Source of the DNA: Populus alba
Lineage: Eukaryota > Streptophyta > Magnoliopsida > Malpighiales > Salicaceae
Reading direction: 5' to 3'
Assembly (NCBI RefSeq): GCF_005239225.2
Contig: NC_133297.1
Span: forward strand, 3,232,392 to 3,296,391
DNA length: 64,000 nt
Part shown: positions 11,765 through 22,869 of the stretch, piece after piece
Position numbering within the stretch: position 1 is the first letter of the stretch
How the letters are laid out: every line of letters begins with the position of its first letter
Notes under the pieces: model-generated
The model's input: only the letters and a program-made list of their open reading frames with translations
What the model was told of the DNA's origin: nothing
Database searches by the model: none
Program-made: the position numbers and the translations under genes

Positions 11765-11894
11765 TGCAGAACGTGAATCACGTTCTGCAGCAAAAAATGA
11801 AAATAATTCGGTAGTTACTGTGCTGGGCACAGTAACTACCTTATTATTTGCTGGTTACTGTGTTGCTGAACACAGTAACCAGCCTTTCGGCTGG
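11765..11894 (+). repeat. tandem hairpin cluster in solo LTR 1
   Basis: Four consecutive inverted repeats: 11765-11789 (core arms GCAGAACGTGA/TCACGTTCTGC), 11810-11840 (14-bp perfect arms GGTAGTTACTGTGC/GCACAGTAACTACC), 11851-11882 (14-bp perfect arms CTGGTTACTGTGTT/AACACAGTAACCAG) and 11879-11894 (CCAGCC/GGCTGG). Loops are 1-4 bases. They lie downstream of the TATA box and so would be in the transcript. Confidence 0.85.
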
Positions 11895-12404
11895 TGGGCT
11901 GGAACATCAGCCCAGCCCACGCGGCTGGGTTGGGTCCAGCCCACAGTATTTGGGCCGGGTCAGGCCCAGCCCAGGATGGTTGGGCCAGATCCGGCCCAAT
12001 TATTTTTTTTTTTTATTTTTTTTTTAAAATTAAAAAAAAAAAAAAGAAGAGAGATTTTTTTCAAAAAATATAGTTGTTTGTAATTTTACAAGTTTCCCGT
12101 GTATTTCTTATTAATATCAAGCAGATTTTTGTTGTTAAAAAATACAAAAATCCGATGTTAAAATACCCGGTTTTCGTCAAAACTTTCAAAAATACAAAAT
12201 ACAAAAAAAAAAAAAAATTGTTTTTTTGTGCGTACGACCAAGTGTCTCCAAGCTAAAAAATCATGTTGTGTTTTATATACATCAAAAAATCAATATTTAG
12301 CATGTATTTGGCTTTAATAACCAGTTTATTAAAGTCAAGAGAACATTGGCCAAAATTTCAAAAACAAACAAAAATTTTATTTTGTTTATCTCTGAGTATC
12401 CGGG

Positions 12405-12492
12405 GCATGACATTACACGTAATGCGTATTTCGGATATTTAATTTCTTTTTTCGGACAATATAATCCGGGGTATGACATTACACGTAATGCA
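12405..12492 (+). repeat. two-copy tandem repeat in solo LTR 1
   Basis: The tract ccgggg(c/t)atgacattacac, continuing into gtaatgc, occurs twice about 60 bp apart. Each copy contains the palindrome CATTACACGTAATG. Confidence 0.75.
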
Positions 12493-12805
12493 TATTCTGA
12501 ACAATAAGAAACCAAAACATGACTTAGATTTTATTAGACAAAACAATGCAGCCTACCTTAGGTAGGGCGTAGTTGGGGTGCTAACACCTTCCCTTTACGC
12601 AACCAGTCTCCGTACCTGATCTCTAAAGACCAGTAAGGGTTCCTAGTAACCAGAATACTAGTTGGCGACTCCCGGTCATTTTTTTACTACTTAGAGACAA
12701 AGAATTCCTTGTCTCACCTTGTTTTCCACAATAGATAGATAAACATCAACACCATCATGAAGGGTTGGTGGTGGGCAATCGCCGCAGCGTCGTACACGTG
12801 CGACA

Positions 12806-12810
12806 TGTTT
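12806..12810. repeat. 3' target-site duplication TGTTT of solo LTR 1
   Basis: Matches 10216-10220 exactly. Confidence 0.82.
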
Positions 12811-12969
12811 AATAAACAAGATACTCTATATTATATCAAAAAATAAATTCAATTTAATAATTTAAATTATTATATTAAATATCAAAAATAATTTATATTA
12901 CTCATTAACAAACACATCAAGTGAAAGCCTTAATGAGGCAAGACCAACTGATAACTGAGAAAATTGATG

Positions 12970-13072
12970 CTACCATGATGGAGCACTAAGATAAGAGGCC
13001 AGTTTGAATATGTCGCTGAATTCACCAGCTATTACTTGAGCCCGAGCACTAGGCCCTTGGACAATCAGAGGC
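12970..13072 (-). pseudogene. fragment of aspartokinase/homoserine dehydrogenase, last exon
   Basis: Minus-strand reading gives PLIVQGPSARAQVIAG, then FSDIFKLASYLSAPSW and a stop. This matches the C-terminal end of plant AK-HSDH (family ending of the type SDILRLASYLGAPS). Upstream on the minus strand the sequence ACAAG|G looks like a splice acceptor after an AT-rich intron, so this piece seems to derive from genomic DNA and not from a spliced message. The upstream protein sequence does not continue. On the minus strand it precedes the middle-domain fragment at 9269-9640, which is the reverse of the gene order, so the two cannot be one simple interrupted gene. Confidence 0.72.
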
Positions 13073-13081
13073 CTTGTAAGT

Positions 13082-14629
13082 GTGAAATGTAGTTAAAATT
13101 TAATTAATAATATAACATAGAGTAACATGGATGGGTCTATATAATTTTTTTATTTAAAAAATATATTAAAAAATAATATAAAATATATTATAAAAAGATA
13201 AAATTTATATTATTCTTTAACAATATTTCATAATATTACATAAAATGAGGCAAATTATTATAACAGAAATTTACCATCTTTGCTTGGAATGTAAAATTTA
13301 CCATCTAGGCAATTGGAAGGTTAAATTTAGTGCCCAATACATCAGCTTAAAGGTTAGGATTACCCCCTTGACAATTACTTTTTTTTTTAATTATTATTAT
13401 AAATTTATTAAAACAGGTCCGGGGGTGGTTTTAAAGTCTAATGAGATCACAATCATGGGTGTTTCTTTCAAACTAGCACAATTAATAAATTAAGGATTTC
13501 TTTTTTGAGATTTCTGCAAAAAAATATATATTTAAACGAAGAAATCAGCCGCCATCTCTTACCAATTCTTTCATCCTTATCTACCAATTGAATTTTGACC
13601 TGGAGTCTTTTTGCAAAGGAGAATTCCCCGTTAAAGTTTCTGCTTTCCGAATAATTTTTCGTTTAAAGCAATATTAAATTAATTTCTTTAGACGTTTTCT
13701 ATAATTTTGATTTATTAATATTAAAAATAAAAAACTATTTTAATTAAAAAATATTTTTAAAGAACATGATGTAACACAATACTGTAGTCTCGTGATCTGC
13801 AGAGGGTGAGAAGCAAGGAGAATTTTGGTCAAATCGTTACACCTTCCTCTGCCCCAGCTGGTATAATAAATTGCTCAGTGGTGTTTGGATAAGATTTCAG
13901 GCAACTTTTTGCAGTAACTTCTGCTTTGTTTTTCTCTTCCTCGAAAATAAATATTGATATGGGTGATCACTACCCAACTAATCCTCAGTTCATTCTAAAA
14001 GCTGAATAAAATTATTAGATTAAGAAAATTAACCCTCATGTCATGGTGACCTACAAATGACTGGAAAAAAGAAGAAGAAAAAACATGATGTGTGTGATAC
14101 AAGAGCTAAAACTATATTATTAATTTTTTAAAAATAATTTATTTATGTATAGTCCAACCAACAGTTATGATCATATAGTTATTTTTAACAATAAAAAATT
14201 ATTTTAATTAAAATCTTACCGGTATTTAAAAATTGTGCATAAAAAAATCATCTTGATATTTTAATAATTTTATAAAAATAACTATTGTTTTTAAGCCTAG
14301 ACAATCAGATTTATTAACTATGATAATATTTGGGAATATGGTTCAGGTAATTTTTTATTTATTTATTTATTTTATGTTTTTAAATCATTTAAATATATTA
14401 ATGTTAAAAATAATTTTTTTAAAAATATATTATTTTAATATAATTACAAACATAAATTATTTTATAAAACAACCATTATCCTATTATCCATCACTGCCTA
14501 TATACTTTTTTTCTATTTTTTTTTTTCTCATTCAGTGTGCTTCTAGCTAGTCAAAAGAGAAGTGTGTATTACTATTTATGCTTCATCACGAAATATTCCA
14601 CCATTGATAGATTGATTAAACAAAACACT
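13082..14629. other. intergenic, upstream region of CYP82-B
   Basis: AT-rich DNA with several AT-rich dispersed-repeat pieces (about 13690-13780, 14120-14290, 14380-14470). No convincing coding. The open frames at 13245 and 14320 are low-complexity and hydrophobic by AT bias. Confidence 0.5.
14499..14505 (+). promoter_or_regulatory. putative TATA box of CYP82-B
   Basis: TATATAC lies about 130 bp before the ATG at 14630. A start of transcription near 14530 would give a leader of about 100 bases. Positional evidence only. Confidence 0.3.
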
Positions 14630-16358
14630 ATGGATATCCTTCTCCCATACCTAAGCACTCTCATACTAACTGCTATAGTACTCTTTTCATGCTACCTGCT
14701 AAGGAGGTCCAAATCTTCCAAGACCAAATTAGCACCAGAAGCTGGCGGTGCCTGGCCTATTATAGGTCACCTTCCCTTGTTAGCAGGAGCTGAGCTTCCC
14801 CACTTAAGATTAGGAGCCTTAGCTGACAAATATGGACCTATTTTTACCATTAGGATAGGGATGTACCCAGCTTTGGTGGTTAGTAGCTGGGAGTTGGCTA
14901 AGGAACTATTCACCACCAACGATGCAATTGTAAGTTCTCGCTCCAAACTCACAGCTTCAAAAATTTTGGGCTACAACTTTGCCAGTTTTGGGTTCTCTCC
15001 ATATGGAGAATTCTGGCGGGGAATTCGTAAAATAGTTGCGTCAGAACTACTCTCCAACCGCAGACTTGAGCTACTGAAACATGTTAGGGCCTCTGAGGTT
15101 GAGGTCTCAGTTAAAGAACTATACAAGCTATGGTACTCAAAGGATAAAAATGTGGAAAGCCAAATTCTGGTTAACATGAACCAGTGGACTGCTGACATGA
15201 ATTTAAACGTGATGCTCAGGATGATTGCAAGAAAACGATACTATGATGCTGGTATTGTTACTGAGGAAAATGAGGCGCGCCGATGCCAGAGGGCGATGAG
15301 GGAATTCTTTCACTTGACGGGGTTGTTTGTATTAAGGGACGCAGTTCCATTTTTGGGGTGGTTGGATTGGGGTGGATATGAGAAAGCCATGAAGAGAAAT
15401 GCTGAGGAATTGGACAATATTTTTGACGAATGGCTAGAGGAGCATCGCAGGAAGAGAGATTCAGGTGAATCAGCTAACAAAGAGCAAGACTTTATGGACG
15501 TGATGCTATATGCTCTTGATGGTATCAACTTGGCTGGTTATGACGCTGATACAGTTCGCAAGGCCACATCCCTGGTACACACTTAATGCCTTACGTTTGA
15601 TTTAGAGAAAAATTCCCCCGTATTTTAGTAACTAATATATATTTCAATTCCCTAATTTTGCACTTAATATGATGTTATATGCTTTTATCAGTTCAAACAC
15701 ACACATATCTGATTATAGGAGATGTATATTGCAGTCTCTCATTATAGGGGGCACTGATACTGTAACTGTCACTATAACTTGGGCACTGTCGTTATTGCTG
15801 AACAATACCGTTGCATTGAAGAATGCTCAAGAAGAACTGGATGTTCATGTTGGCAAGGAAAGACTAGTGAATGAATCGGACATCGAGAAGCTAACATATC
15901 TCCAAGCTTGTGTCAAAGAAGCACTCAGGTTATACCCAGCAGGTCCACTTGGAGGATTCCGCGAATTCACTGCAGACTGCACTATAGGTGGTTACTATGT
16001 CCCTGCAGGCACTCGGTTACTATTGAACATTCATAAGATCCAAAGGGATCCACGAGTGTGGCCCAACCCAACAGAGTTCAAGCCAGAGAGGTTGCTTGGT
16101 TCGCACAAGGCTGTTGATGTCAAGGGTCAACATTTTGAGCTCATCCCATTTGGTGCCGGTAGAAGAGCTTGTCCTGGGGCGACTTTGGGACTCCGAATGA
16201 GTCATTTAGTGCTGGCGAGTATCCTCCAAGCTTTTGAAATCTCACCTCCATCAAATGCACCGATTGATATGACTGGAACTGCTGGGCTAACTTGCAGCCA
16301 GGCTACCCCCCTTCAAGTTCTAGTCAAACCACGCTTGCCTGCTTCTGTTTATGAATAG
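14630..16358 (+). CDS. cytochrome P450, CYP82 family (CYP82-B), two exons
   Basis: Exon 1 is 14630-15574 and exon 2 is 15735-16358, with a 160-bp GT...AG intron at the same phase-0 place as in CYP82-A; product 522 residues. The start gives MDILLPYLST plus a hydrophobic N-terminal anchor (to about residue 24), then a basic stretch and the LAPEAGGAWPIIGH hinge. I-helix reads GGTDTV (320-325), K-helix ExxR is 377-380, PERL replaces PERF (432-435), and the heme loop PFGAGRRACPG ends just after ligand Cys461. The Asp-Thr pair for oxygen activation is present, but the next residue is Val where Thr or Ser is usual. It is clearly diverged from CYP82-A and CYP82-C, so it is not a recent duplicate of either. 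ER-bound monooxygenase of unknown substrate. Confidence 0.92.
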
Positions 16359-16943
16359 ATTTTGAGAAATAGAATGCTTGTCATATATAAATCTGTCTCA
16401 CTTCTATATGCTGTCCAACCCCTTAATTGGCTGTTCTTGTAAGAAAAATAAGTCTCTTAATATAATAAGGCCATGATATTGACAGGTGATTTTGCTTTGG
16501 AAATTCTTCTCCTAGTTGCGTCTGATTCTTTCAGCAGTGTGTCACAAGTATTGGATTAGAGAGTTTTCCCTACATATGGATATGCTTCGATTTCAGTGGA
16601 GACACATTTCTACTCGTCCTTTCTTGTAGTGGGATAGTTTAAAAATCCCACCTCCCCAATGAAATCTGGAAACGATCGAGTTAAGGAAACCAAGCAATGG
16701 CGGCAGGCAAAGATTACCCACTTTTAATCCTCGTGATGGGCTCTGATTGCCCATTCTAAATACTGGCATGATTAACAAGGCTAAAACTCCAGCCCAAAGA
16801 GCAGTGATCTGTCAGCTATTTGGCGATGCTATACTGTTATTGTTATGGTGCTGTCGTGGTGATCTGTCGTTGTTTAGGCGCAAGGAAATTAGTCGAATCA
16901 TTCCGAATATTTATTAAAGTTGATTTAAAATTAATCGAATTAA
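16359..16943. other. intergenic, 3' flank of CYP82-B
   Basis: Contains the presumed 3' UTR of CYP82-B and non-repetitive sequence of moderate GC (about 16580-16880) in which I recognise no gene. Confidence 0.5.
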
Positions 16944-16948
16944 ACAGT
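16944..16948. repeat. 5' target-site duplication ACAGT of copia element
   Basis: Identical to 21982-21986 on the other side of the element. Confidence 0.93.
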
Positions 16949-17244
16949 TGTTGAAAAGATGAGAAGAAGTTGATCTTCATCAGATAAAGTTAATCTGCTG
17001 CTAATGTTGATTCACAGTTGAAGACTATCTACTTGTTGCTGATGTTGATCCACTGCTGAAGATTATCCTCTGGAATTGAGATTGTGTAGATGAACTGATT
17101 GAGTTGGACTCAATCACTTGCAGCTCCTATTTTCTAGCTACGTATTTGTATATATATATTCTCATTGTAAACTCTGATAAAGTAACACGGATGGAATAAA
17201 ACTTCTGTTATTATTCTTCCCAGCATTCGTTTATCTTATTTTCA
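16949..17244 (+). repeat. 5' LTR of copia element
   Basis: 296 bp, TG...CA ends. It differs from the 3' LTR at three places that I could find (gatgag/gataag, ctggaa/ctagaa, cacgga/cacaga). Confidence 0.95.
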
Positions 17245-17257
17245 TGGTATCAGAGCA
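17245..17257 (+). promoter_or_regulatory. primer-binding site (initiator tRNA-Met type)
   Basis: TGGTATCAGAGCA follows the LTR without a gap. It is the usual plant copia minus-strand primer site complementary to the 3' end of initiator tRNA-Met. Confidence 0.88.
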
Positions 17258-17301
17258 CATGAAATCTTAAACATATTAACCAAGCTTCCGCAAAACCTCC
17301 A

Positions 17302-20300
17302 ATGGAGGACAATACTGATTCAACCAGTATTAACCAAAACACTACCCTTCAGAACATGTTCTTTTTAACCATTGATCCTTCTGATCCCTTTTTCATTCAT
17401 ACATCAGATCATCCAAGCATGACTCTTGTTCCAAAAGTTCTTGATGGAACCAATTATGCAATGTGGAGACATTCCATGCTAATAAGTCTCAGCGCCAAAA
17501 ACAAGTTGGGATTCATCAATGGAACCATACTTATACCAGGAGAATCTGATCCTAAATACATGTTATGGCAACGATGCAATGATATGGTTCTCTCTTGGAT
17601 TCTTAACTCCTTAAACCAAGAGCTTGCCAATAGTGTTCTCTATGTTGAAACCCCTTCTGAAATCTGGTTGGATCTACAAGAACGATTCTCACAAGGTAAT
17701 TTTTCTCATCATTATCAAGTTCAACGTTCCATAGTAGAATTGCAGCAAAATCAGGATTCCATCTTCACATATTACACCAAGATAAAAACGTTATGGGATG
17801 AATTGAAAATGTCCAGTCCAACAATTCAGTGCACATGTGGTGGAATGAAACAACTGTCAAACATTGAAGAAAAGATGAGACTTGGCCAGTTCCTTATGGG
17901 ATTGAACGAGAACTATTCAGCCATTAGAGGGCAAATCATGCTCATGCAACCTTTACCAACTGTTAAGAAAGCATATTCACTCTTGTGTGAGGAAGAAAAG
18001 CAAAGAGGACTGGTTGAGCACAAAGTTACTGAACAGGTTCATGCCATGAATGTAAAAAGATCAGGTTCTACTTCACAGCGACGAGATTTCTCTCGAAATT
18101 GGATGTCTGGCTCATCAACTATGCAAGGATCAAAGAAACGACTTCACTGCACCTACTGTGATGGAACTACACATACAGTGGAGAGATGTTTTTATTTGAT
18201 TGGATTTCCCACCGGTCACGCTCTTCATGGCAAGAATGTGCAGCCTCGCAATCGAGCTTAAAAAGCTGCTGCAAACCAAACAGGAATTGACTCATTTCAC
18301 ACCAACATCAAGTCGGCTCAAACCTCTGATCAGCCTCTTCAATTCACTCCTGAAGAATTTTCACAAATCAAAGCTTTCTTTCAAGCCGAAAAGTCCACTG
18401 TATCTGCAAATTATACAGGTAATATCACTCCTTTTTGCTCATCTTTCACGACCCAAAATGCTGAGGCTTTACAATGGATCATTGACAGTGGTGCCACTAA
18501 CCATATAGCCACTTCAGTTATTAATAAAGACATTGTTCCTATGTTCTCTCAAGTCACCTTGCCGAATGGTTCCTATGCAAAAATTACAAGTGCTGGTTCT
18601 GCACATGTTACCAAAAGCCTACATGTCCATGATGTTCTTTGTGCACCCTCATTTCATGTGAATTTACTTTCAGTCAGCCAACTCACATATGCTTTTAATT
18701 GTTCTGTCCATTTTTTTCCCACTTTCTGTATATTGCAGGACCTAGCTACGAAGAGGATGATTGGCCTGGGGAAGCAGAGTAAGGGACTATACTACCTTAT
18801 GCCACAATCAGAATCACATTCCTCTTCAACAAAATCATATCAAGTCTCTTTTCCATCAGGAGCTGTTTGGCATAACAGATTAGGACATCCATCAAAATTA
18901 CCCTCTCAGTTCCTGTTAAAATTAATTCCATCTTTTGTTTATGATTCGCAACATTCATGTGAAGTTTGTCCCTTGGCAAAACAAACCAGGTTATCCTTTC
19001 CCATAAGTTCTATTCAAAGTACTAAATTTTTTGAGCTTATACACTGTGATATTTAGGGTCCACAAAAGACTGAAACACACTCTGGTGCACATTATTTTTT
19101 AACTGTCGTGGATGACTACACTCGTTTTACTTGGATTTTTCTTATGAAATTCAAATCTGAAACACAAGGGCTGTTAAAATCATTTATCACTTTTGTCCAC
19201 ACTCAATTTAACTGTCAAGTTAAAAATATACGAAGTGATAATGGGCTGGAATTTATCTCCTTAAAGCCCTTTTTTTCCACTCATGGCATTTTACTCCAAA
19301 ATTCATGCCCTTACACACCTCAACAAAATGGTGTTGTAGAGCGAAAACACAGACACCTACTCAATGTTGGTCGTGCCTTGAGATTCCAAGCAAATTTACC
19401 ATTAAAATTTTGGGGAGAGAGCTTGCTCACTGCCACCTATCTCATAAATCGTCTTCCCACCCCAGTTTTGAATCACAAGTCACCATATGAACTCCTATAT
19501 GGAAAACCACCCATATATACACATCTTCGTGCTTTTGGTTGTCTCTGTTATGCCACCAACTTACAACCATTGACCAAATTTTCACCACGAGCTCGTCGAT
19601 GTATTTTTGTTGGATACCCTTCTAATCAAAAAGCATATCGTGTTTATGATCTTACCACTCGACAGTTTTTCACTAGTCGCGATGTTGTTTTTCATGAAAA
19701 TACATTTCCTTTCATAAATCACACTTCGGTCGATTCCTCTCAAAAACCATCTCTGACCACCATCCTTCCTGATCCTAATGACAACTCAATTCCACAACCA
19801 TTAATTTTTTTTCCCTCACCAACCGAGACCCCTTCCACCCCATTATCTTCCCCTCCCTCTTCAGACTCTCCATCATCACCATCATCCATTCCCACACAAT
19901 CTTCTCCTTCTCCAACACCAAACACACCTACTCCTATTCTACGTCGCAGTGATCGGCCACGACAAACCTCTGTTCTGCTCCGTGATTTTCATTGTGGTCA
20001 AGTTGGTATGTCACAACTCTCTGCATCCACAAACAAGTCAGCCTCTTCACGGTCAGGTACTCAATATCCATTATCAAGCTTTATTTCCTACCAGTCCTTA
20101 TCCCCTTCTCATTAGATATTTATTAACAACATTACTAACACTCTTGAACCAACAACATATGAGCAGGCACTCAATGATCCTAGGTGGTGTGAAGCAATGA
20201 GAACTGAGCTCACTGCACTTTAAAATCAGAAAACATGGTCTCTGGTTTCATTACCATTACATTGTCGTCCCATAGGCAGCAAATGGGTTTTCCGAATCAA

Positions 20301-21678
20301 ATACAAATCTGATGGAACTGTGGAACGTTATAAAGCACGGTTAGTAGCCAAGGGCTTCAATCAACAAGAAGGCTTGGACTATCATGAAACTTTTGCACCA
20401 GTTGCAAAGTTAACTACAGTTCACTGTCTTCTTGCCTTGGCAGCAGTCCGTAATTGGCCTCTCTTCCAGATGGACGTTAATAATGCCTTCCTCCATGGTG
20501 ATTTACATGAGGAAGTTTATATGACTCCACCACCAGGACTTCGCCGACAAGGGGAGAAGGTTGTATGCCGGCTTTATAAGTCCTTGTATGGACTCAAACA
20601 AGCGCCCAGAAACTGGTTTGCTAAATTCTCAGACGCCATTAAAACGGTTGGGTTCTCTCAATCACACTCAGATCATTCTCTCTTTGTGCAAGAAAAATGT
20701 TCTACTCTAACCATTGTTCTTATCTACGTAGATGATATAATCATTACTGGGAACAATGACAGTGTTATCCAAGATATCAAGTTGTTTCTTCAAAAACAAT
20801 TCCACATAAAAGATCTTGGTAAGCTGAAGTATTTTCTCGGACTAGAAGTGGCAAGATCAAAGGCTGGAATAGTTATATCTCAACGAAAATACACACTGGA
20901 AATTATTGATGATGTTGGATTTCTTGGAGCTAAACCCGTTGATTTTCCTATGGAACAAAATCTGAGGCTCACTAATGATCAAGGTGAGATATTGAATGAT
21001 GCTTCACACTATAGAAGATTGGTAGGGCGATTAATCTATCTTACAATTACTAGACCAGATATCATGTATTCTGTCAACATCTTAAGCCAATTTATGCATG
21101 CACCAAGAAAACCTCATTGGGACGCTGCTCTTCGTGTAATAAGATACTTAAAGAACAACCCAGGTAACGGCTTATTATTCTCTTCCAGCAGCTCTCTGCA
21201 ACTAAGAGCTTACTGTGATGCCAATTGGGCAAATTGTCCTATGACAAGAAGATCTACATCTGGTTACTGTGTATTTCTTGGAGATTCTCTCATCTCGTGG
21301 AAGACAAGAAAACATAAAACAGTCTCCAGGTCATCTGCCGAAGCTGAGTACAGGTCTATGGCTGCCGCAACATGTGAACTCACCTGGCTTCGATGCTTAT
21401 TTAAAGATCTACAGGTCCCTTTAAAACCAATCACTTTATTCTGTGACAATCAAGCAGCACTTCATATTGCTGCAAATCCGGTCTATTATGAACGCACAAA
21501 GTATATAGAAATTGATTGCCATGTTGTGAGAGAAAAGATACAAGCAGGTCAAATTGTTACAAAATTCGTTCCCTCCTATCTTCAACTAGCAGATATATTC
21601 ACCAAGGCATTAGGGGGAGACAATTTCAAGAAATTATCAGGCAAGTTGAACATTCTCAATATTCATGCTCCAACTTGA
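17302..21678 (+). pseudogene. copia gag-pol polyprotein, one frame with four in-frame stops
   Basis: From ATG 17302 a single frame runs to 21678 without any frameshift. Order: Gag (about 17430-18100), CCHC zinc knuckle (18148-18189, C-x2-C-x4-H-x4-C), protease with DSGA (18484-18495), GAG-pre-integrase with the His/Cys zinc site (about 18860-18990), integrase core (DDYTRFTW near 19110, RSDNG near 19236, NGVVERKHRH near 19330), Ser/Pro linker, reverse transcriptase with intact YVDD (20725-20736), and RNase H (SRSSAEAEYRSM, LFCDNQAA). Stops: TAA 18259-18261, TAG 19054-19056, TAG 20113-20115, TAA 20221-20223. The second replaces the Trp of the usual DIWGP motif. With four stops the copy is not expected to encode a working polyprotein. 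Confidence 0.93.
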
Positions 21679-21685
21679 AGGGGAG
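21677..21685 (+). promoter_or_regulatory. polypurine tract of copia element
   Basis: GAAGGGGAG, directly before the 3' LTR; it primes plus-strand synthesis in this element class. Confidence 0.8.
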
Positions 21686-21981
21686 TGTTGAAAAGATAAG
21701 AAGAAGTTGATCTTCATCAGATAAAGTTAATCTGCTGCTAATGTTGATTCACAGTTGAAGACTATCTACTTGTTGCTGATGTTGATCCACTGCTGAAGAT
21801 TATCCTCTAGAATTGAGATTGTGTAGATGAACTGATTGAGTTGGACTCAATCACTTGCAGCTCCTATTTTCTAGCTACGTATTTGTATATATATATTCTC
21901 ATTGTAAACTCTGATAAAGTAACACAGATGGAATAAAACTTCTGTTATTATTCTTCCCAGCATTCGTTTATCTTATTTTCA
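21686..21981 (+). repeat. 3' LTR of copia element
   Basis: 296 bp, same length as the 5' LTR with three base differences, followed by ACAGT at 21982-21986. Confidence 0.95.
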
Positions 21982-22832
21982 ACAGTTTTTTGAATAATTC
22001 TGATTGGATTTTTATTTTATTTTTTGATATAAATCAATTTTAGATTTTAGAAAATAAAAAAACCTAACCAAACTGAACAAAACAAAACCAAATTGAGCTA
22101 AATTAAACTGAAATAAATAAATAAAACTTATTATAAACAGAGGTCCATTATATTAAAACATCTAAGAAAATAGGTCCATGAATTAAATTTAACTTATTTG
22201 ATTTTAAAATATAAAATTAAATTGAACGATGAATCAACTTGATTATTTTATTTGGATGATTCAGTTTAAGATTTTGAAAAAAAAAATAATTCACATAAAT
22301 TTCTTAGTCCAAACTGAATCGTTTCAATTGATGCTCACTCATATCATTGCCTCTTATAAATATTTTTATGGAAGAAAAACTCAGATAAAGCCTCAATGTT
22401 TACTAAACTTGGATAAGAAAAACAATATAATTAATAATATTTCTAAAATAATATGTAATACCACTAATTTATAATTTACAAATAATTAACCTGAAACCTG
22501 ACTTGACAAATTTGTTTGCTGCAACTAATAGTAATCATAAATAAACAACCACTACTAATATTAACAGGACCATCATCATTAATTTAATAATTAAAGTTTT
22601 CTAAATTTGAATTAACACATTTTAATTTCATGTTATATTATGAAAAGACATAAAATAAGGTCCCTCTAAATATATAGAATAATTGCTAGAAAATGACATA
22701 ATAAATTTTTTTATACTAATTATTAGCCCAATCTAGATAGAAGAGCCACCCAAAATCCATAAATTTCTACCGAACCCTATTAAGTAATACTCTACAAGGT
22801 ATGGGAAAATTACTGTAACTTCCCCACGCCTT

Positions 22833-22836
22833 TCAC

Positions 22837-22867
<31 letters not shown>
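22833..22867. repeat. (TTA)n microsatellite
   Basis: About eleven uninterrupted TTA units. Confidence 0.85.
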
Positions 22868-22868
<1 letters not shown>

Positions 22869-22869
22869 G

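Larger units (their letters stand above)
10221..12805 (+). mobile_element. solo LTR 1, probable Ty3-gypsy type, 2585 bp
   Basis: It starts TGTCGTAACC and ends GTGCGACA, so the tips form a TGTCG/CGACA inverted repeat. It is flanked by a perfect TGTTT duplication with no internal gag-pol, as expected after LTR-LTR recombination. Inside are a TATA box (11045-11052), a G/A-rich transcribed region (about 11070-11700), a cluster of hairpins (11765-11894), GC-rich ggctggg-type repeats (to about 12000), a 60-bp tandem repeat (12405-12490) and a conserved-looking end (ggtagggcg...gctaacaccttccctttacgc, about 12560-12600). A related LTR lies inverted at 39906-42068. Gypsy assignment is by general resemblance and size; the LTR contains no diagnostic protein. 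Confidence 0.83.
16949..21981 (+). mobile_element. Ty1-copia LTR retrotransposon, full-length and young (5033 bp)
   Basis: Two 296-bp LTRs (16949-17244 and 21686-21981) begin TGTTGAAAAG and end TTTTCA. A perfect 5-bp ACAGT duplication flanks them. The primer-binding site TGGTATCAGAGCA starts at 17245 directly after the LTR, and the polypurine tract GAAGGGGAG (21677-21685) directly precedes the 3' LTR. I count three differences between the LTRs, all G in the 5' copy and A in the 3' copy, so insertion was recent. The single gag-pol frame is broken only by in-frame stops (see coding entry). Domain order integrase before RT makes it copia. Confidence 0.96.

Noticed and set aside
10961..11765. Long minus-strand open frames (up to 255 codons, Phe/Ser/Leu-rich)
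   Set aside because: They are the antisense of the G/A-rich leader of solo LTR 1. Composition alone keeps the frame open and there is no domain.
22833..22867. CRISPR-like array
   Set aside because: The regular repeats are simple trinucleotides without spacers, in a eukaryotic genome.
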